Positions 42,929 to 50,731 of a stretch of 64,000 nt of DNA are shown here, one piece after another. Below the pieces are notes generated by a model. The model made no database searches, was not told the origin of the DNA, and was given only the letters and a program-made list of their open reading frames with translations. The position numbers were made by a program, and so were the translations under genes. Every line of letters begins with the position of its first letter. The first letter of the stretch is position 1. Origin of the DNA: CAZCZU01 sp964503475 (GTDB lineage: Bacteria; Pseudomonadota; Zetaproteobacteria; Mariprofundales; Mariprofundaceae); NCBI GenBank assembly GCA_964503475.1, contig CAZCZU010000002.1, positions 1 to 64,000 on the forward strand, given 5' to 3'.

Positions 42929-42978
42929 CGGCTTGCGGGGGAGGGTGGCGGAGTGCCTGTTCCCTGCTTCGCTAGTGC

Positions 42979-43854
42979 TTAACTGCTGGTCTCGTTGTGC
43001 GTTTGATGGCCGGCTTTCCTGTCGGCGGCAAAACGTTCGCGAATGGATCGGGGTAGTGGAACCAGTTTGCCTTTCAGCGGCCAGCCGTGTGCCCTGGCAA
43101 ACGCCTTAAGATGGTCGACGCGTTTCTCGGTGAGCGGATGACTGCTGAAGAGGGGCGTTCTGAGCAAGGTTTCCGGCTCCTCTTTCATGAGTGTTTCGAA
43201 CAGCTCGGTCGCCCCGTTTACATGGCCATAGCAGTGGTCGAGTGATTGCAGGGCGGCATCGTCGGCCTGCTGTTCCTGGCTGCGGCTGAAACTCAGTTCG
43301 GTCAGCAGGCCGGTATCGCCGAGAATGCCTCCGGCATCATTGGCTGAGAAACCGATCGCAGTCAGTGCCAGTGAGATGACGGCACTGCGGCCGAGTTTCT
43401 GGATCGGGTGCCGGTAACGGATATGGGCGATTTCATGCCCGAGGACCATGGCGATCGCGTTTTCGCTGCCCAGTTTTTCCATCAGACCGCGAAACATGAT
43501 GATGTGTCCGCCCAGCGAAGCCATGGCGTTGACGGTTCCGTTATCGACGTAGTGGACCGTGACGCTGATCCCTTCCGGCATGCCCTGTGCGGCGGCGAGT
43601 TTGTCTGCAAGGTGCTGCAGCCATGTTTCGACCTCGTCGTCGCCATCCGGAATCGAATGCGCGAGCGTATTGGCAATCGACACTTCGGTTTTGAAGGGGA
43701 TATAGGGGGCAAACTTTTCGGTAAACAGCCCGACGACGGCCACAAAGGCGACGACCAGCGCAATCAGGGCCCCAGTCAACAGGGCGAACTCCTTCAATGG
43801 ATGTTCCGCCGTGGTGTTGATTCCCTCCGGTGGCAGGGGGTTGCTGTATTTCAA
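42979..43854 (-). CDS. M48 family metalloprotease, membrane-anchored
   Basis: A 291-residue protein. A cytoplasmic N-terminus of about 20 residues precedes one membrane helix (ALLTGALIALVVAFVAVVGLF), then an M48 domain with VLGHEIAHIRYRHP supplying the zinc-binding HExxH and QEQQADDAA supplying the third ligand. The end contains SSHPLTEKRVDHLKAFA, a motif typical of the LoiP/YfgC group. It is last in an operon with two YbjQ proteins and overlaps the upstream one by four bases. Confidence 0.83.
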   Translation of the reverse strand: MKYSNPLPPEGINTTAEHPLKEFALLTGALIALVVAFVAVVGLFTEKFAPYIPFKTEVSIANTLAHSIPDGDDEVETWLQHLADKLAAAQGMPEGISVTVHYVDNGTVNAMASLGGHIIMFRGLMEKLGSENAIAMVLGHEIAHIRYRHPIQKLGRSAVISLALTAIGFSANDAGGILGDTGLLTELSFSRSQEQQADDAALQSLDHCYGHVNGATELFETLMKEEPETLLRTPLFSSHPLTEKRVDHLKAFARAHGWPLKGKLVPLPRSIRERFAADRKAGHQTHNETSS

Positions 43855-44297
43855 CGCCTGGGAATCAGTACGGTGCCGTAGGCCAGCATCTCGACCGAGC
43901 CGATGCTGTTTCGCCGGCCTTTGTAGATCGAAGAAGTTTCCAGCTTCACATTGAAGATGACCTTGCCCCCCATGGCGTGCGCCTGCTCTTTCATGCGCAG
44001 GATGGCTTCGCGCCGGGCCCGGTCGAGCAGCGATTCGTAGGCGGTGACACGTCCGCCGAAAAAGTTGCGCAGGCTGGCCAGGAAATGTTTGAAGTAGTCG
44101 ATGGAGATCACGACATTACCGGCCACAAGTGCATTCTCCATGTTGGTCATCTTCGGCAGTTTTTTGCTGGAGACGGCGGGAAGTTTTCTCAGTCTACGTT
44201 CGCGCTGGATAATCCTGGTATAGTGATTTTTCTCGGCCAGGCGGCCGAAGCCGTAGCCGAGCAGCATCAGGATCAGGAAAACCGCAATATCAAGCAT
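43851..44297 (-). CDS. YbjQ/DUF74 family protein with membrane anchor
   Basis: A 148-residue protein. An N-terminal hydrophobic helix (MLDIAVFLILMLLGYGFGRLAE) is followed by a basic linker and a YbjQ-like domain (ALVAGNVVISIDYFKHFLASLRNFFGGRVTAYESLLDRARREAILRM, MGGKVIFNVKLETSSIYKG). The related soluble protein is encoded just upstream, and the two overlap by eight bases. YbjQ proteins form pentameric rings of unknown function; an anchored version next to an M48 protease suggests a membrane quality-control unit (inference). Confidence 0.78.
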   Translation of the reverse strand: MLDIAVFLILMLLGYGFGRLAEKNHYTRIIQRERRLRKLPAVSSKKLPKMTNMENALVAGNVVISIDYFKHFLASLRNFFGGRVTAYESLLDRARREAILRMKEQAHAMGGKVIFNVKLETSSIYKGRRNSIGSVEMLAYGTVLIPRR

Positions 44298-44616
44298 GCT
44301 CGTCTTCCACGACAACCGCCGTTCCGTAGGCAAAAAGCTCGGCGGCTCCCTGTGCCACCGAAGAGGTGGTCAGCCGAATATTCAGGACGGTATTGGCACC
44401 GATCGACTTGGCCTGTTGCTCCATGCGCGCGATCGCCTCATCGCGGGAATCCTGCAGCAGTTCGGTATAGCCCGTGAGTTCGCCGCCGAAGATGTTTTTC
44501 AGGCTGGCCATGATATCGCGGCCGACATGCTTGGCGCGAACGGTACTGCCGGTCACCACACCGAGATGCTTGGTAATGCGTTTGCCGGAAACGCTTTCGA
44601 GATTGGTCAGAATCAT
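44290..44616 (-). CDS. YbjQ/DUF74 family protein
   Basis: A 108-residue soluble protein with the family core VVTGSTVRAKHVGRDIMASLKNIFGGELTGYTELLQDSRDEAIARM and GANTVLNIRLTTSSVAQGAAELFAYGTAVVV. First gene of the ybjQ-ybjQ-M48 run. The ribosome binding site GGAGG (44645-44649 region, minus strand GGAGG before TTATCCAAGC-ATG) lies in the 3' arm of a 10-bp hairpin, so its translation is likely controlled by RNA folding. Confidence 0.88.
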   Translation of the reverse strand: MILTNLESVSGKRITKHLGVVTGSTVRAKHVGRDIMASLKNIFGGELTGYTELLQDSRDEAIARMEQQAKSIGANTVLNIRLTTSSVAQGAAELFAYGTAVVVEDEHA

Positions 44617-44622
44617 GCTTGG

Positions 44623-44662
44623 ATAACCTCCGGGTCGAATATTCGGAGGTTATGACACCTCC
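44623..44662 (-). promoter_or_regulatory. Two-state leader hairpin masking a ribosome binding site
   Basis: Read on the minus strand, GGAGGT (44657-44662) can pair with ACCTCC (44645-44650) as a small stem. Alternatively ATAACCTCCG (44644-44653) pairs perfectly with CGGAGGTTAT (44623-44632), hiding the GGAGG ten bases before the ybjQ ATG. The two folds share the ACCTCC segment and cannot coexist. Confidence 0.55.
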
Positions 44663-44675
44663 CTCCCGGTAGGTG

Positions 44676-44704
44676 AAAATAGAGGATGATTGCCGAATTC
44701 GCAA
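44676..44704 (-). promoter_or_regulatory. Candidate promoter of the ybjQ-M48 operon
   Basis: On the minus strand TTGCGA (44699-44704) and TATTTT (44676-44681) are separated by 17 bases, each matching four of six consensus positions. A start near 44669 would give a 52-base leader that contains the whole two-state hairpin. Confidence 0.45.
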
Positions 44705-44755
44705 TTTTTCCGGATAGCGTAACTTCCGGGGGGCTCTGGCTGTAGCAGCGGCGGT

Positions 44756-46888
44756 CTAGCGGCGGCGGGAGCCGCTTTTGCGCGGATGGCTGCTTGAGCC
44801 TGCCCGCGCGCTCTTTCTGCGTACCGGCCGCTTCATGGCAGTAGCGCCCTTCTCGTTCGTGCCTTTCGGTTGCCAGGCCGGTACCAGGCACTCCGGTCCG
44901 TCGCCGATGAGGTTGCTCTTGCCCATCCGCTTCAGCGCATCGCGGATCAGCGGCCAGTTCTCGGCATCGTGGTAGCGCAGCAGTGCCTTGTGCAGCTCGC
45001 GCTGCTTCTTGCGCCGCGGGATGAACAGCTTCTCGCTTCGGCTGCCCACCTTGCGCAGCGGGTTGCGCTCTGTGTGGTACATGGCCGTGGCCGTGGCCAG
45101 GGGTGAGGGCAGGAAGGCCTGCACCTGATCCACCTTGTAACTGTGCCGTTTCAGCCACAGGGCCAGGTTGAGCATGTCGGTATCCGTCGTGCCCGGATGA
45201 GCGGCGATGAAGTAGGGGATCAGGTACTGCTTCTTGCCCGCCTTCTTTGAGGCGCGATCGAAGATCTCCTTGAAGGTGTCGAAGGTGCCGATGCCCGGCT
45301 TCATCATCTTCGAGAGTGGCCCCTCCTCGGTATGCTCGGGGGCGATCTTCAGATAGCCGCCGACATGGTGGGTCACCAGCTCTTCGATGTATTCCGGATC
45401 GCGCACGGCCAGGTCGTAGCGCAGGCCCGAAGCGACAAAGACGCGCTTGATACCGGGGATTTTGCGGGCCTTGCGGTAGAGGCGGGTCAGCGGCTTGTGA
45501 TCGGTGATCAGGTTGTCGCAGATGCCGGGGTAGACACAGGAGGGCTTGCGGCAGGCCGCCTCGATCTCGCGCGATTTACAGCTCAATCGGTACATATTGG
45601 CTGTCGGCCCGCCGAGGTCGGAGATAGTGCCGGTGAACCCCGGTGTCTTGTCCCGGATCGCCTCGATCTCGCGCAGGATCGAGCCCTCCGAGCGGCTCTG
45701 GATGATGCGCCCCTCATGCTCGGTGATGGAGCAGAAGGTGCAGCCGCCGAAGCAGCCGCGCATGATGTTGATCGAGAAGCGGATCATCTCCCAGGCCGGG
45801 ATCTTCGCCGTGCCGTAGCTACTGTGCGGGCGGCGGGAATAGGGCAGGTCGAAGACGGCATCGATCTCTTTGGTGCTCAAGGGGAGTGCCGGCGGATTGA
45901 GCCATACCAGGCGGTTGCCATGCTGCTGCACCAGCGCCCGGGCGTTGCCGGGGTTGGTCTCCAGATGCATCAGGCGCGAGGCGTGGGCATAGAGTACCGG
46001 GTCATCTTTCACCACTTCATAGGATGGCAGGCGAATCACCGTGTGTTCGCGATCCAGCCTCTTCGGCACGAACTGCACAACCCGGGTATCTTCCGCCGGC
46101 TTCTCATCACAGGCAGGAGCTTCAGCGTAAGGATCGGGATGCGGTACCACGCGGCCCGGGGTATCGATCTCGGTGGAGTCGATCTCCGTCCATCCCTCCG
46201 GAATCTCCTTGCGCATAAAGGCGGTGCCGCGGATATCGGTCAGGGTGTCGATCGTCTCGCCACGCCCCAGCCGCTGCGCGATCTCGACGATCTGGCGCTC
46301 GCCGTTGCCGAAGACCAGCAGGGCCGCCTTGGCATCGGGGAGCACCGAACGGCGCACCTTGTCCGACCAGTAGTCGTAGTGGGCAATGCGGCGAAGTGAT
46401 GCCTCGATGCCGCCCAGGATCACCGGTACGTCGTTAAAGGCCTCTCGACAGCGCTGGGCGTAGACCAGCGAGGCGCGGTCGGGCCGCCTGCCGGCTTCAC
46501 CGTTCGGGGTGTAGGCATCGCTGGAGCGCAGCCGACGCTCGGCCGTGTAGCGGTTGATCATCGAGTCCATGTTGCCGGCCGTGACGCCGAAGAAGAGGTT
46601 GGGGCGGCCAAGCTCCCGGAAGGGTTCGGCACTCTGCCAGTCCGGCTGGGCGATGATGCCGACCCGGAAGCCACGCGCCTCCAGCACCCGTCCGATCACG
46701 GCCGCACCGAAGCTGGGCAGATCCACATAGGCATCGCCCGAGACGATGATGATATCGCACGAATCCCAGCCCAGCCGATCCATCTCGGCACGGCTCATCG
46801 GCAGCTCGGGGGCAATGCCGAACGATTCGGCCCAGAAGTTGGGGCCGTCGAAGAGGCCGGGTGGCGGGGATGGTTGCAGCGATGCCAT
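44756..46888 (-). CDS. ygiQ: YgiQ family radical SAM protein
   Basis: A 710-residue protein. N-terminal YgiQ domain begins with SRAEMDRLGWDSCDIIIVSGDAYVDLPSFG; the radical SAM cluster motif is CFGGCTFC (CxxxCxxC) within MRGCFGGCTFCSITEHEGRIIQSRS. The C-terminus is a Lys/Arg-rich, probably nucleic-acid-interacting tail (KRPVRRKSARAGSSSHPRKSGSRRR). The function of this widespread family is unknown. It is the last gene before a repeat-containing gap, downstream of purT on the same strand. Confidence 0.93.
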   Translation of the reverse strand: MASLQPSPPPGLFDGPNFWAESFGIAPELPMSRAEMDRLGWDSCDIIIVSGDAYVDLPSFGAAVIGRVLEARGFRVGIIAQPDWQSAEPFRELGRPNLFFGVTAGNMDSMINRYTAERRLRSSDAYTPNGEAGRRPDRASLVYAQRCREAFNDVPVILGGIEASLRRIAHYDYWSDKVRRSVLPDAKAALLVFGNGERQIVEIAQRLGRGETIDTLTDIRGTAFMRKEIPEGWTEIDSTEIDTPGRVVPHPDPYAEAPACDEKPAEDTRVVQFVPKRLDREHTVIRLPSYEVVKDDPVLYAHASRLMHLETNPGNARALVQQHGNRLVWLNPPALPLSTKEIDAVFDLPYSRRPHSSYGTAKIPAWEMIRFSINIMRGCFGGCTFCSITEHEGRIIQSRSEGSILREIEAIRDKTPGFTGTISDLGGPTANMYRLSCKSREIEAACRKPSCVYPGICDNLITDHKPLTRLYRKARKIPGIKRVFVASGLRYDLAVRDPEYIEELVTHHVGGYLKIAPEHTEEGPLSKMMKPGIGTFDTFKEIFDRASKKAGKKQYLIPYFIAAHPGTTDTDMLNLALWLKRHSYKVDQVQAFLPSPLATATAMYHTERNPLRKVGSRSEKLFIPRRKKQRELHKALLRYHDAENWPLIRDALKRMGKSNLIGDGPECLVPAWQPKGTNEKGATAMKRPVRRKSARAGSSSHPRKSGSRRR

Positions 46889-46970
46889 GGCCGCATGCTA
46901 CCCGTTTTTGGTTATTTCTGCGTTGCTATGAAATTAAGGGATTAGCGAAGTGCCGGTTCACCCTCGCACT

Positions 46971-47077
46971 CCCTCCCCATTTAAGGGGGAGGGTCGGGGT
47001 GGGGGTAGAGCCTCACCGGGGCTCAAAGTCTCGACGGCCGCACCCCCATCCTGCCCTTCCCCCTGGGAGGGGGAAGG
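46971..47077. repeat. REP-like pair of GC-rich hairpins
   Basis: CCCTCCCC/GGGGAGGG (46971-46993) and CCTTCCCCCT/AGGGGGAAGG (47055-47077) lie in mirrored arrangement with complementary flanks (TCGGGGTGGGGGT against ACCCCCATCCTGCCC). The pattern resembles the paired palindromic repeats common in bacterial chromosomes. It fills the 221-base purT-ygiQ gap; the second hairpin could end the purT transcript. Confidence 0.6.
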
Positions 47078-47109
47078 AAGGGATATTGAGATTCGGGAAA
47101 GTATGGAGA

Positions 47110-48291
47110 TTACAGGCAGATATCGAGTGCTTCGGCAGCCGTTGAGGCCTTGGCGCGGGCCTCCTCGATCGACGCGTCGCGGGCCAGCGTCACGGCCATG
47201 CGCCGTTTGCCGGAGACATCCGGCTTGCCGAACAGGCGCAGCTGCGTATCCGGCTCGGCCAGCACCTTTTCCAGATTGCCGAAGGCGAGCTTGTCGGATT
47301 CACCCTCCACCACCACGGCACAGGAGGCGGCGGGGCCATGCTGGCTAATGTTCGGAATCGGCAGCCCCAAAATAGCCCGGGCATGCAGGGCGAACTCGGA
47401 GAGATCCTGCGAGATCAGGGTCACCAGCCCGGTATCGTGCGGCCGGGGCGAGACCTCGCTGAACCAGACGGTATCGCCCTTGATGAACAGCTCCACCCCG
47501 AAAAGCCCGCGCCCGCCCAGTCCGTCGGTGATGGCCATGGCCACCCGCTTCGCCTCGGCAAGGGCGGCCTCGCTCATCATTTGCGGCTGCCACGATTCGC
47601 GGTAATCGCCGTCGATCTGCACATGCCCGATCGGATCGCAGAAGGAGGTGCCCCCCTGATGGCGTACGGTGAGCAGCGTGATCTCGTAGTCGAAGTCGAC
47701 AAAGCCCTCGACGATCACCTTGCCGCCGCCGGCGCGCCCGCCCTCCTGGGCGTACTGCCAGGCGGGGCCAATGTCCGCTTCGCTCTTCATCAGGCTCTGC
47801 CCCTTGCCGGAGGAGCTCATGATCGGCTTCACCACGCAGGGCAGCCCCAGTTCTTTGATCGCTTCGCGGAACTCTTCCTCGGTCTCGGCAAAATAGTAGG
47901 GGGAGGTGAGCAGCCCCAGCTCCTCGGCGGCCAGCCGGCGGATGCCCTCGCAGTTCATGGTCAGCCGGGTCGCACGGGCGGTGGGGATGACCGTGAAACC
48001 CTCCTGCTCCAGCTCCAGCAGCGTATCGGTGGCGATGGCCTCGACTTCCGGCACGATCAGGTGCGGCTTTTCATGCTCGATGACGGTGCGCAGCTCCCTG
48101 CCGTCCAGCATGTTGATCACATGCGCCCGGTGCGCCACCTGCATGGCCGGGGCATTGGCATAGCGGTCGACGGCGATCACCTCCACCCCCAGCCGTTGCA
48201 GCTCGATCACCACCTCCTTGCCGAGCTCGCCTGCGCCGAGCATCAGCACCCGGGTGGCGGTGGGGGAGAGCGGTGTTCCAATCGTCGTCAT
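47110..48291 (-). CDS. purT: Formate-dependent phosphoribosylglycinamide formyltransferase
   Basis: A 393-residue ATP-grasp enzyme that formylates GAR with formate in purine synthesis (the folate-free alternative to PurN). The opening ATRVLMLGAGELGKEVVIELQRLGVEVIAVDRYANAPAMQ and the ATP-grasp loop PIMSSSGKGQSLMKS are characteristic. The ATG at 48291 matches the E. coli length; the open frame extends 123 codons upstream with non-coding character. The first 39 bases of this region, including the ATG, recur at 50575-50613. Confidence 0.96.
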   Translation of the reverse strand: MTTIGTPLSPTATRVLMLGAGELGKEVVIELQRLGVEVIAVDRYANAPAMQVAHRAHVINMLDGRELRTVIEHEKPHLIVPEVEAIATDTLLELEQEGFTVIPTARATRLTMNCEGIRRLAAEELGLLTSPYYFAETEEEFREAIKELGLPCVVKPIMSSSGKGQSLMKSEADIGPAWQYAQEGGRAGGGKVIVEGFVDFDYEITLLTVRHQGGTSFCDPIGHVQIDGDYRESWQPQMMSEAALAEAKRVAMAITDGLGGRGLFGVELFIKGDTVWFSEVSPRPHDTGLVTLISQDLSEFALHARAILGLPIPNISQHGPAASCAVVVEGESDKLAFGNLEKVLAEPDTQLRLFGKPDVSGKRRMAVTLARDASIEEARAKASTAAEALDICL

Positions 48292-48309
48292 AGCATGCTC
48301 CTGCAATTC
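48271..48309. repeat. 39-bp direct repeat, copy 1 (purT start)
   Basis: This copy contains the purT start codon, seven N-terminal codons and the ribosome binding site. It is identical over all 39 bases to 50575-50613. Beyond the repeat the flanks diverge. Confidence 0.9.
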
Positions 48310-48410
48310 ACCGAGCAAGCTTACACGCAACCAGATCCTTTCAGTAGATACTCCCTCCATTCGAGAGAATCGACCCGGTTTCCCGCAACCATTGTCGGCA
48401 ATCCATAATT

Positions 48411-48436
48411 GGGCCATATCCACCAATATATGGCCC
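48411..48436. promoter_or_regulatory. Palindromic operator 1 of fic
   Basis: GGGCCATAT (48411-48419), an 8-base spacer and ATATGGCCC (48428-48436): a perfect 9-bp inverted repeat. It shares architecture with operator 2 downstream. Confidence 0.75.
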
Positions 48437-48454
48437 GTCATTATGTTGCGATGT

Positions 48455-48480
48455 GGGCTATATAATCTAACATATAGCCC
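48455..48480. promoter_or_regulatory. Palindromic operator 2 of fic
   Basis: GGGCTATAT (48455-48463), an 8-base spacer and ATATAGCCC (48472-48480). It abuts the fic ATG and contains a perfect TATAAT (48461-48466) that is a likely -10 box. Centre-to-centre distance to operator 1 is 44 bases, about four helical turns. Confidence 0.75.
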
Positions 48481-49680
48481 ATGCGATGGAACTGGCAGCA
48501 AAATGGATGGCCCCGCTTTGAGTATGACACTGTAGCTCTCGAAGAGCTGGAGGAGCGTTTTCGGATCGAGGCGGCGCGGCTGATCGGGGCCACATCGATC
48601 ATCGCGGACGATCACCGGCAGCAGTTCACGATTGCCCTGATGAGCGAAGAGGCGCTGCAAAGCTCGCGCATCGAGGGCGAGGTGCTGAACCGCGACAGCG
48701 TCGCATCATCACTGCTGCGCCAGTTCGGGCTGGCTTCCGAATACAGCGACCATCGGGCCAACGACAAGGAGAAGGGCATCGCCGCCCTGATGAGCGATAC
48801 CTACCACACCTTCGATCAGCCGCTGTCGCATGCGATGCTGCACCGGTGGCATCCATATGTTGTCGCCGGTTCCTGGAGAATCAGGGACGTCGGCCGCTAC
48901 CGGACAGGGGAGATGCGCATTGTCTCCGGCTATGAGGGGCGGGAGAAGGTTCATTTCGAGGCACCGCCGGCCGAACGGGTTCCGGTCGAGATGGAGGCCT
49001 TCGTGCAGTGGTTCAACGACACGGCCCCGACCGGCCGGCAGCCGCTGCCGGCACTGGCGCGTGCCGGTATTGCCCACATCTATTTCGAAGCCATTCACCC
49101 GTTCGAGGATGGCAACGGCCGTATCGGCCGTGCGATCAGCGAGAAGGCCCTGGCCCAATCTCTGGGCCAGCCCGGCCTGTTCGCGCTTTCCCATGTCATC
49201 GAGAGCACCCGCCCGGAGTACTACCGGCAACTGGAGCAGGGCCAGAAGGGGCTGAAGATCGATGCGTGGCTGGACTATTTCAGCCATGCGATTCTCGATG
49301 CCTGCATCCACTCGCAAAAGCTGGTCCGCTTCATCGTCGAAAAGACCCGGCTCTACGATCGCGTTCGCGATCAGTTGAACGATCGCCAGGAAAAGGCATT
49401 GGCCAGGATGTTTGCCGCAGGCATGGAGGGCTTCCAGGGCGGGCTTTCGGCCGAGAAGTACATCAAGATGACGGCGGCGCCGCAAACGACCGCCACACGG
49501 GATCTGCAGAGGCTGGTCGAGCTGGGGGCATTGACCCGGACGGGAAGGCTGAAGGGCACCCGTTACTGGCTGAACCTGGGCGAAGAGTTCGAGGGCGAGA
49601 AACGAAAGCATCTCGCGGAGAAGGAGCGTGCGGCCGAGCTACGGGCCCGGCGCGAAGCCGATCGGGAGCGTGGTCGCTAA
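48481..49680 (+). CDS. fic: Fic domain protein with DUF4172 and winged-helix tail
   Basis: A 399-residue protein, probably an AMP-transferase. Residues 1-90 hold the DUF4172-type N-terminus with the inhibitory motif (S/T)xxxE(G/N): S61-S-R-I-E-G. The Fic motif is complete: HPFEDGNGRIGR (206-217) with catalytic His206. Residues about 300-375 look like a winged helix (KALARMFAAG...YIKMTAAPQTTATRDLQRLVELGALTRTGRLKGTRYWLNL), which would allow DNA binding and autorepression at the twin operators. There is no Shine-Dalgarno sequence; a start near 48473 would leave only a few bases of leader. Confidence 0.9.
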   Translation: MRWNWQQNGWPRFEYDTVALEELEERFRIEAARLIGATSIIADDHRQQFTIALMSEEALQSSRIEGEVLNRDSVASSLLRQFGLASEYSDHRANDKEKGIAALMSDTYHTFDQPLSHAMLHRWHPYVVAGSWRIRDVGRYRTGEMRIVSGYEGREKVHFEAPPAERVPVEMEAFVQWFNDTAPTGRQPLPALARAGIAHIYFEAIHPFEDGNGRIGRAISEKALAQSLGQPGLFALSHVIESTRPEYYRQLEQGQKGLKIDAWLDYFSHAILDACIHSQKLVRFIVEKTRLYDRVRDQLNDRQEKALARMFAAGMEGFQGGLSAEKYIKMTAAPQTTATRDLQRLVELGALTRTGRLKGTRYWLNLGEEFEGEKRKHLAEKERAAELRARREADRERGR

Positions 49681-49751
49681 ATGCGCGAAACAAGACCCGA
49701 CCCCTCGCCCGCGTGCTTGGCAGCTCCTCATGGCCGGGGACGGGACAACCG

Positions 49752-49847
49752 GTGAGTCCCAGTTTCGAACTCATTACCGATGCAAAACAGGTCTACCGCA
49801 AGATTCGCGATGCCCAGGAGAATGACAGACGGCGTGGCGATGATTGA
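49752..49847 (+). CDS. Possible 31-residue ORF overlapping the next gene
   Basis: A GTG-started frame encoding a charged 31-residue peptide (SFELITDAKQVYRKIRDAQENDRRR in its middle, given here only in part). Its stop overlaps the start of the 49840 gene (ATGATTGA). It could be a real small protein, the tail of a lost gene, or chance. The preceding 70 bases after fic show nothing recognisable. Confidence 0.3.
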   Translation: MSPSFELITDAKQVYRKIRDAQENDRRRGDD

Positions 49848-50166
49848 AGCAGATACCCTGTACCCTGGTTTCGAATTCAAGGAGCCATGGGCTGATATGA
49901 GTGAATATCCAGTGGGAAACGGTGAAGCACTGCTACAGAAGCTTCATCTCGAGTTGAGCAAAGGGCATCCGTTGCAAGGCATGGAGTTACAGGTCATAGC
50001 CAGGCGTGAAGATCGCGATGATCTGCTGTTATTGTCGGGTGAGAACTACTTCGTTGTACACCTTACCTGGTCAAGAAAGAGAGAAGAGCCACCTTTTCCA
50101 TTGCATGAACAATTCTCCTCACCAGGGGAAGTCCGTATGAAACTCGAACAGGATGCATGGGAATAA
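49840..50166 (+). CDS. Unrecognised small protein (HLTW motif)
   Basis: A 108-residue protein if started at ATG 49840. It begins MIEADTLYPGFEFKEPWAD and contains IARREDRDDLLLLSGENYFVVHLTWSRK, an Arg-Asp-Asp then HLTW arrangement that I remember as recurring in a family of unannotated bacterial proteins, though I cannot name it. No signal peptide or membrane segment. It is followed 35 bases later by another small unrecognised gene; together they look like a two-gene cassette in the accessory patch. Upstream in-frame ATGs at 49780 and 49822 are alternatives. Confidence 0.6.
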   Translation: MIEADTLYPGFEFKEPWADMSEYPVGNGEALLQKLHLELSKGHPLQGMELQVIARREDRDDLLLLSGENYFVVHLTWSRKREEPPFPLHEQFSSPGEVRMKLEQDAWE

Positions 50167-50200
50167 ATATGCCGGACCCGGTTGGCATGAGGTGGGAATC

Positions 50201-50491
50201 GTGAAAACGGATATCTACCAGAAGATGGAAAGAGACTTCGGCGATGGCCTTGGGGAGGCCATCGAGCAGATAGAGCTTCTCGAAGCAGAAACCAAAGGTT
50301 TGATCGATAACCGCCTGCTAAGGGCCATTCTGTTTCTTGCCGATGGTGACTTGGAGGAATTCAAACAGGTGATTGAACTGGCCCGGACGGATTACAGGGA
50401 TGTGCTGTTTCAGGCCGAATATGGCTGTGGCGAAAAACGCCTGTACGACTTTAATAAGTCATTTCACGAACTCAAACTGATGGATAAATAG
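50201..50491 (+). CDS. Unrecognised small protein
   Basis: A 96-residue protein started at GTG 50201, preceded by GAGGTGGG. It is acidic and largely helical (MERDFGDGLGEAIEQIELLEAETKGLIDNRLLRAILFLADGDLEEFKQVIELARTDYRDVLFQAEYGCGEKRLYDFNKSFHEL, quoted only as regions here). The DYRDVLFQAEY and YDFNKSF segments resemble those of unannotated proteins found next to the HLTW type. Function unknown; likely partner of the 49840 gene. An upstream ATG at 50153 would add HGNKYAGPGW residues. Confidence 0.55.
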   Translation: MKTDIYQKMERDFGDGLGEAIEQIELLEAETKGLIDNRLLRAILFLADGDLEEFKQVIELARTDYRDVLFQAEYGCGEKRLYDFNKSFHELKLMDK

Positions 50492-50731
50492 CTGGCCTTT
50501 ATGCGGAATGCCGGGCCAGTATCTGTTCATTTACTCACGTGGGCACCGGAAATAAGTATTGTGGCCCCGGATTTCGGTGTTCCAATCGTCGTCATAGCAT
50601 GCTCCTGCAATTCGTTAGCCCGATCCTACACCATTGTGGAAAATATAATTCTTTCAGATATAACAACACATTCAACTTGAGGCAGCCTGCCTCATTTGGT
50701 GGTAATGGCTACGAGTTGTTTGGGGTGTTAT
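50492..50731. other. Non-coding stretch with decayed repeats
   Basis: This 240-base gap holds, first, a degraded copy (about 50545-50573) of the sequence at 50153-50185: the frames would read GNKYCGPGF against GNKYAGPGW. Second, at 50575-50613, it holds the exact 39-bp copy of the purT start. After that the base composition turns AT-rich up to the lipoprotein gene. No complete gene is seen. Confidence 0.6.
50575..50613. repeat. 39-bp direct repeat, copy 2 (orphan purT start)
   Basis: An exact copy of 48271-48309 including the purT start codon and ribosome binding site, but with no purT reading frame continuing beyond seven codons. The sequence to its right (TAGCCCGATCCTACACC) weakly resembles the sequence upstream of real purT, so it may be the older purT promoter region. 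Confidence 0.9.

Noticed and set aside
48292..48660. Longer purT starting at 48660
   Set aside because: The extra 123 codons cross the divergent promoter and fic operators, and the shorter form matches the family length.
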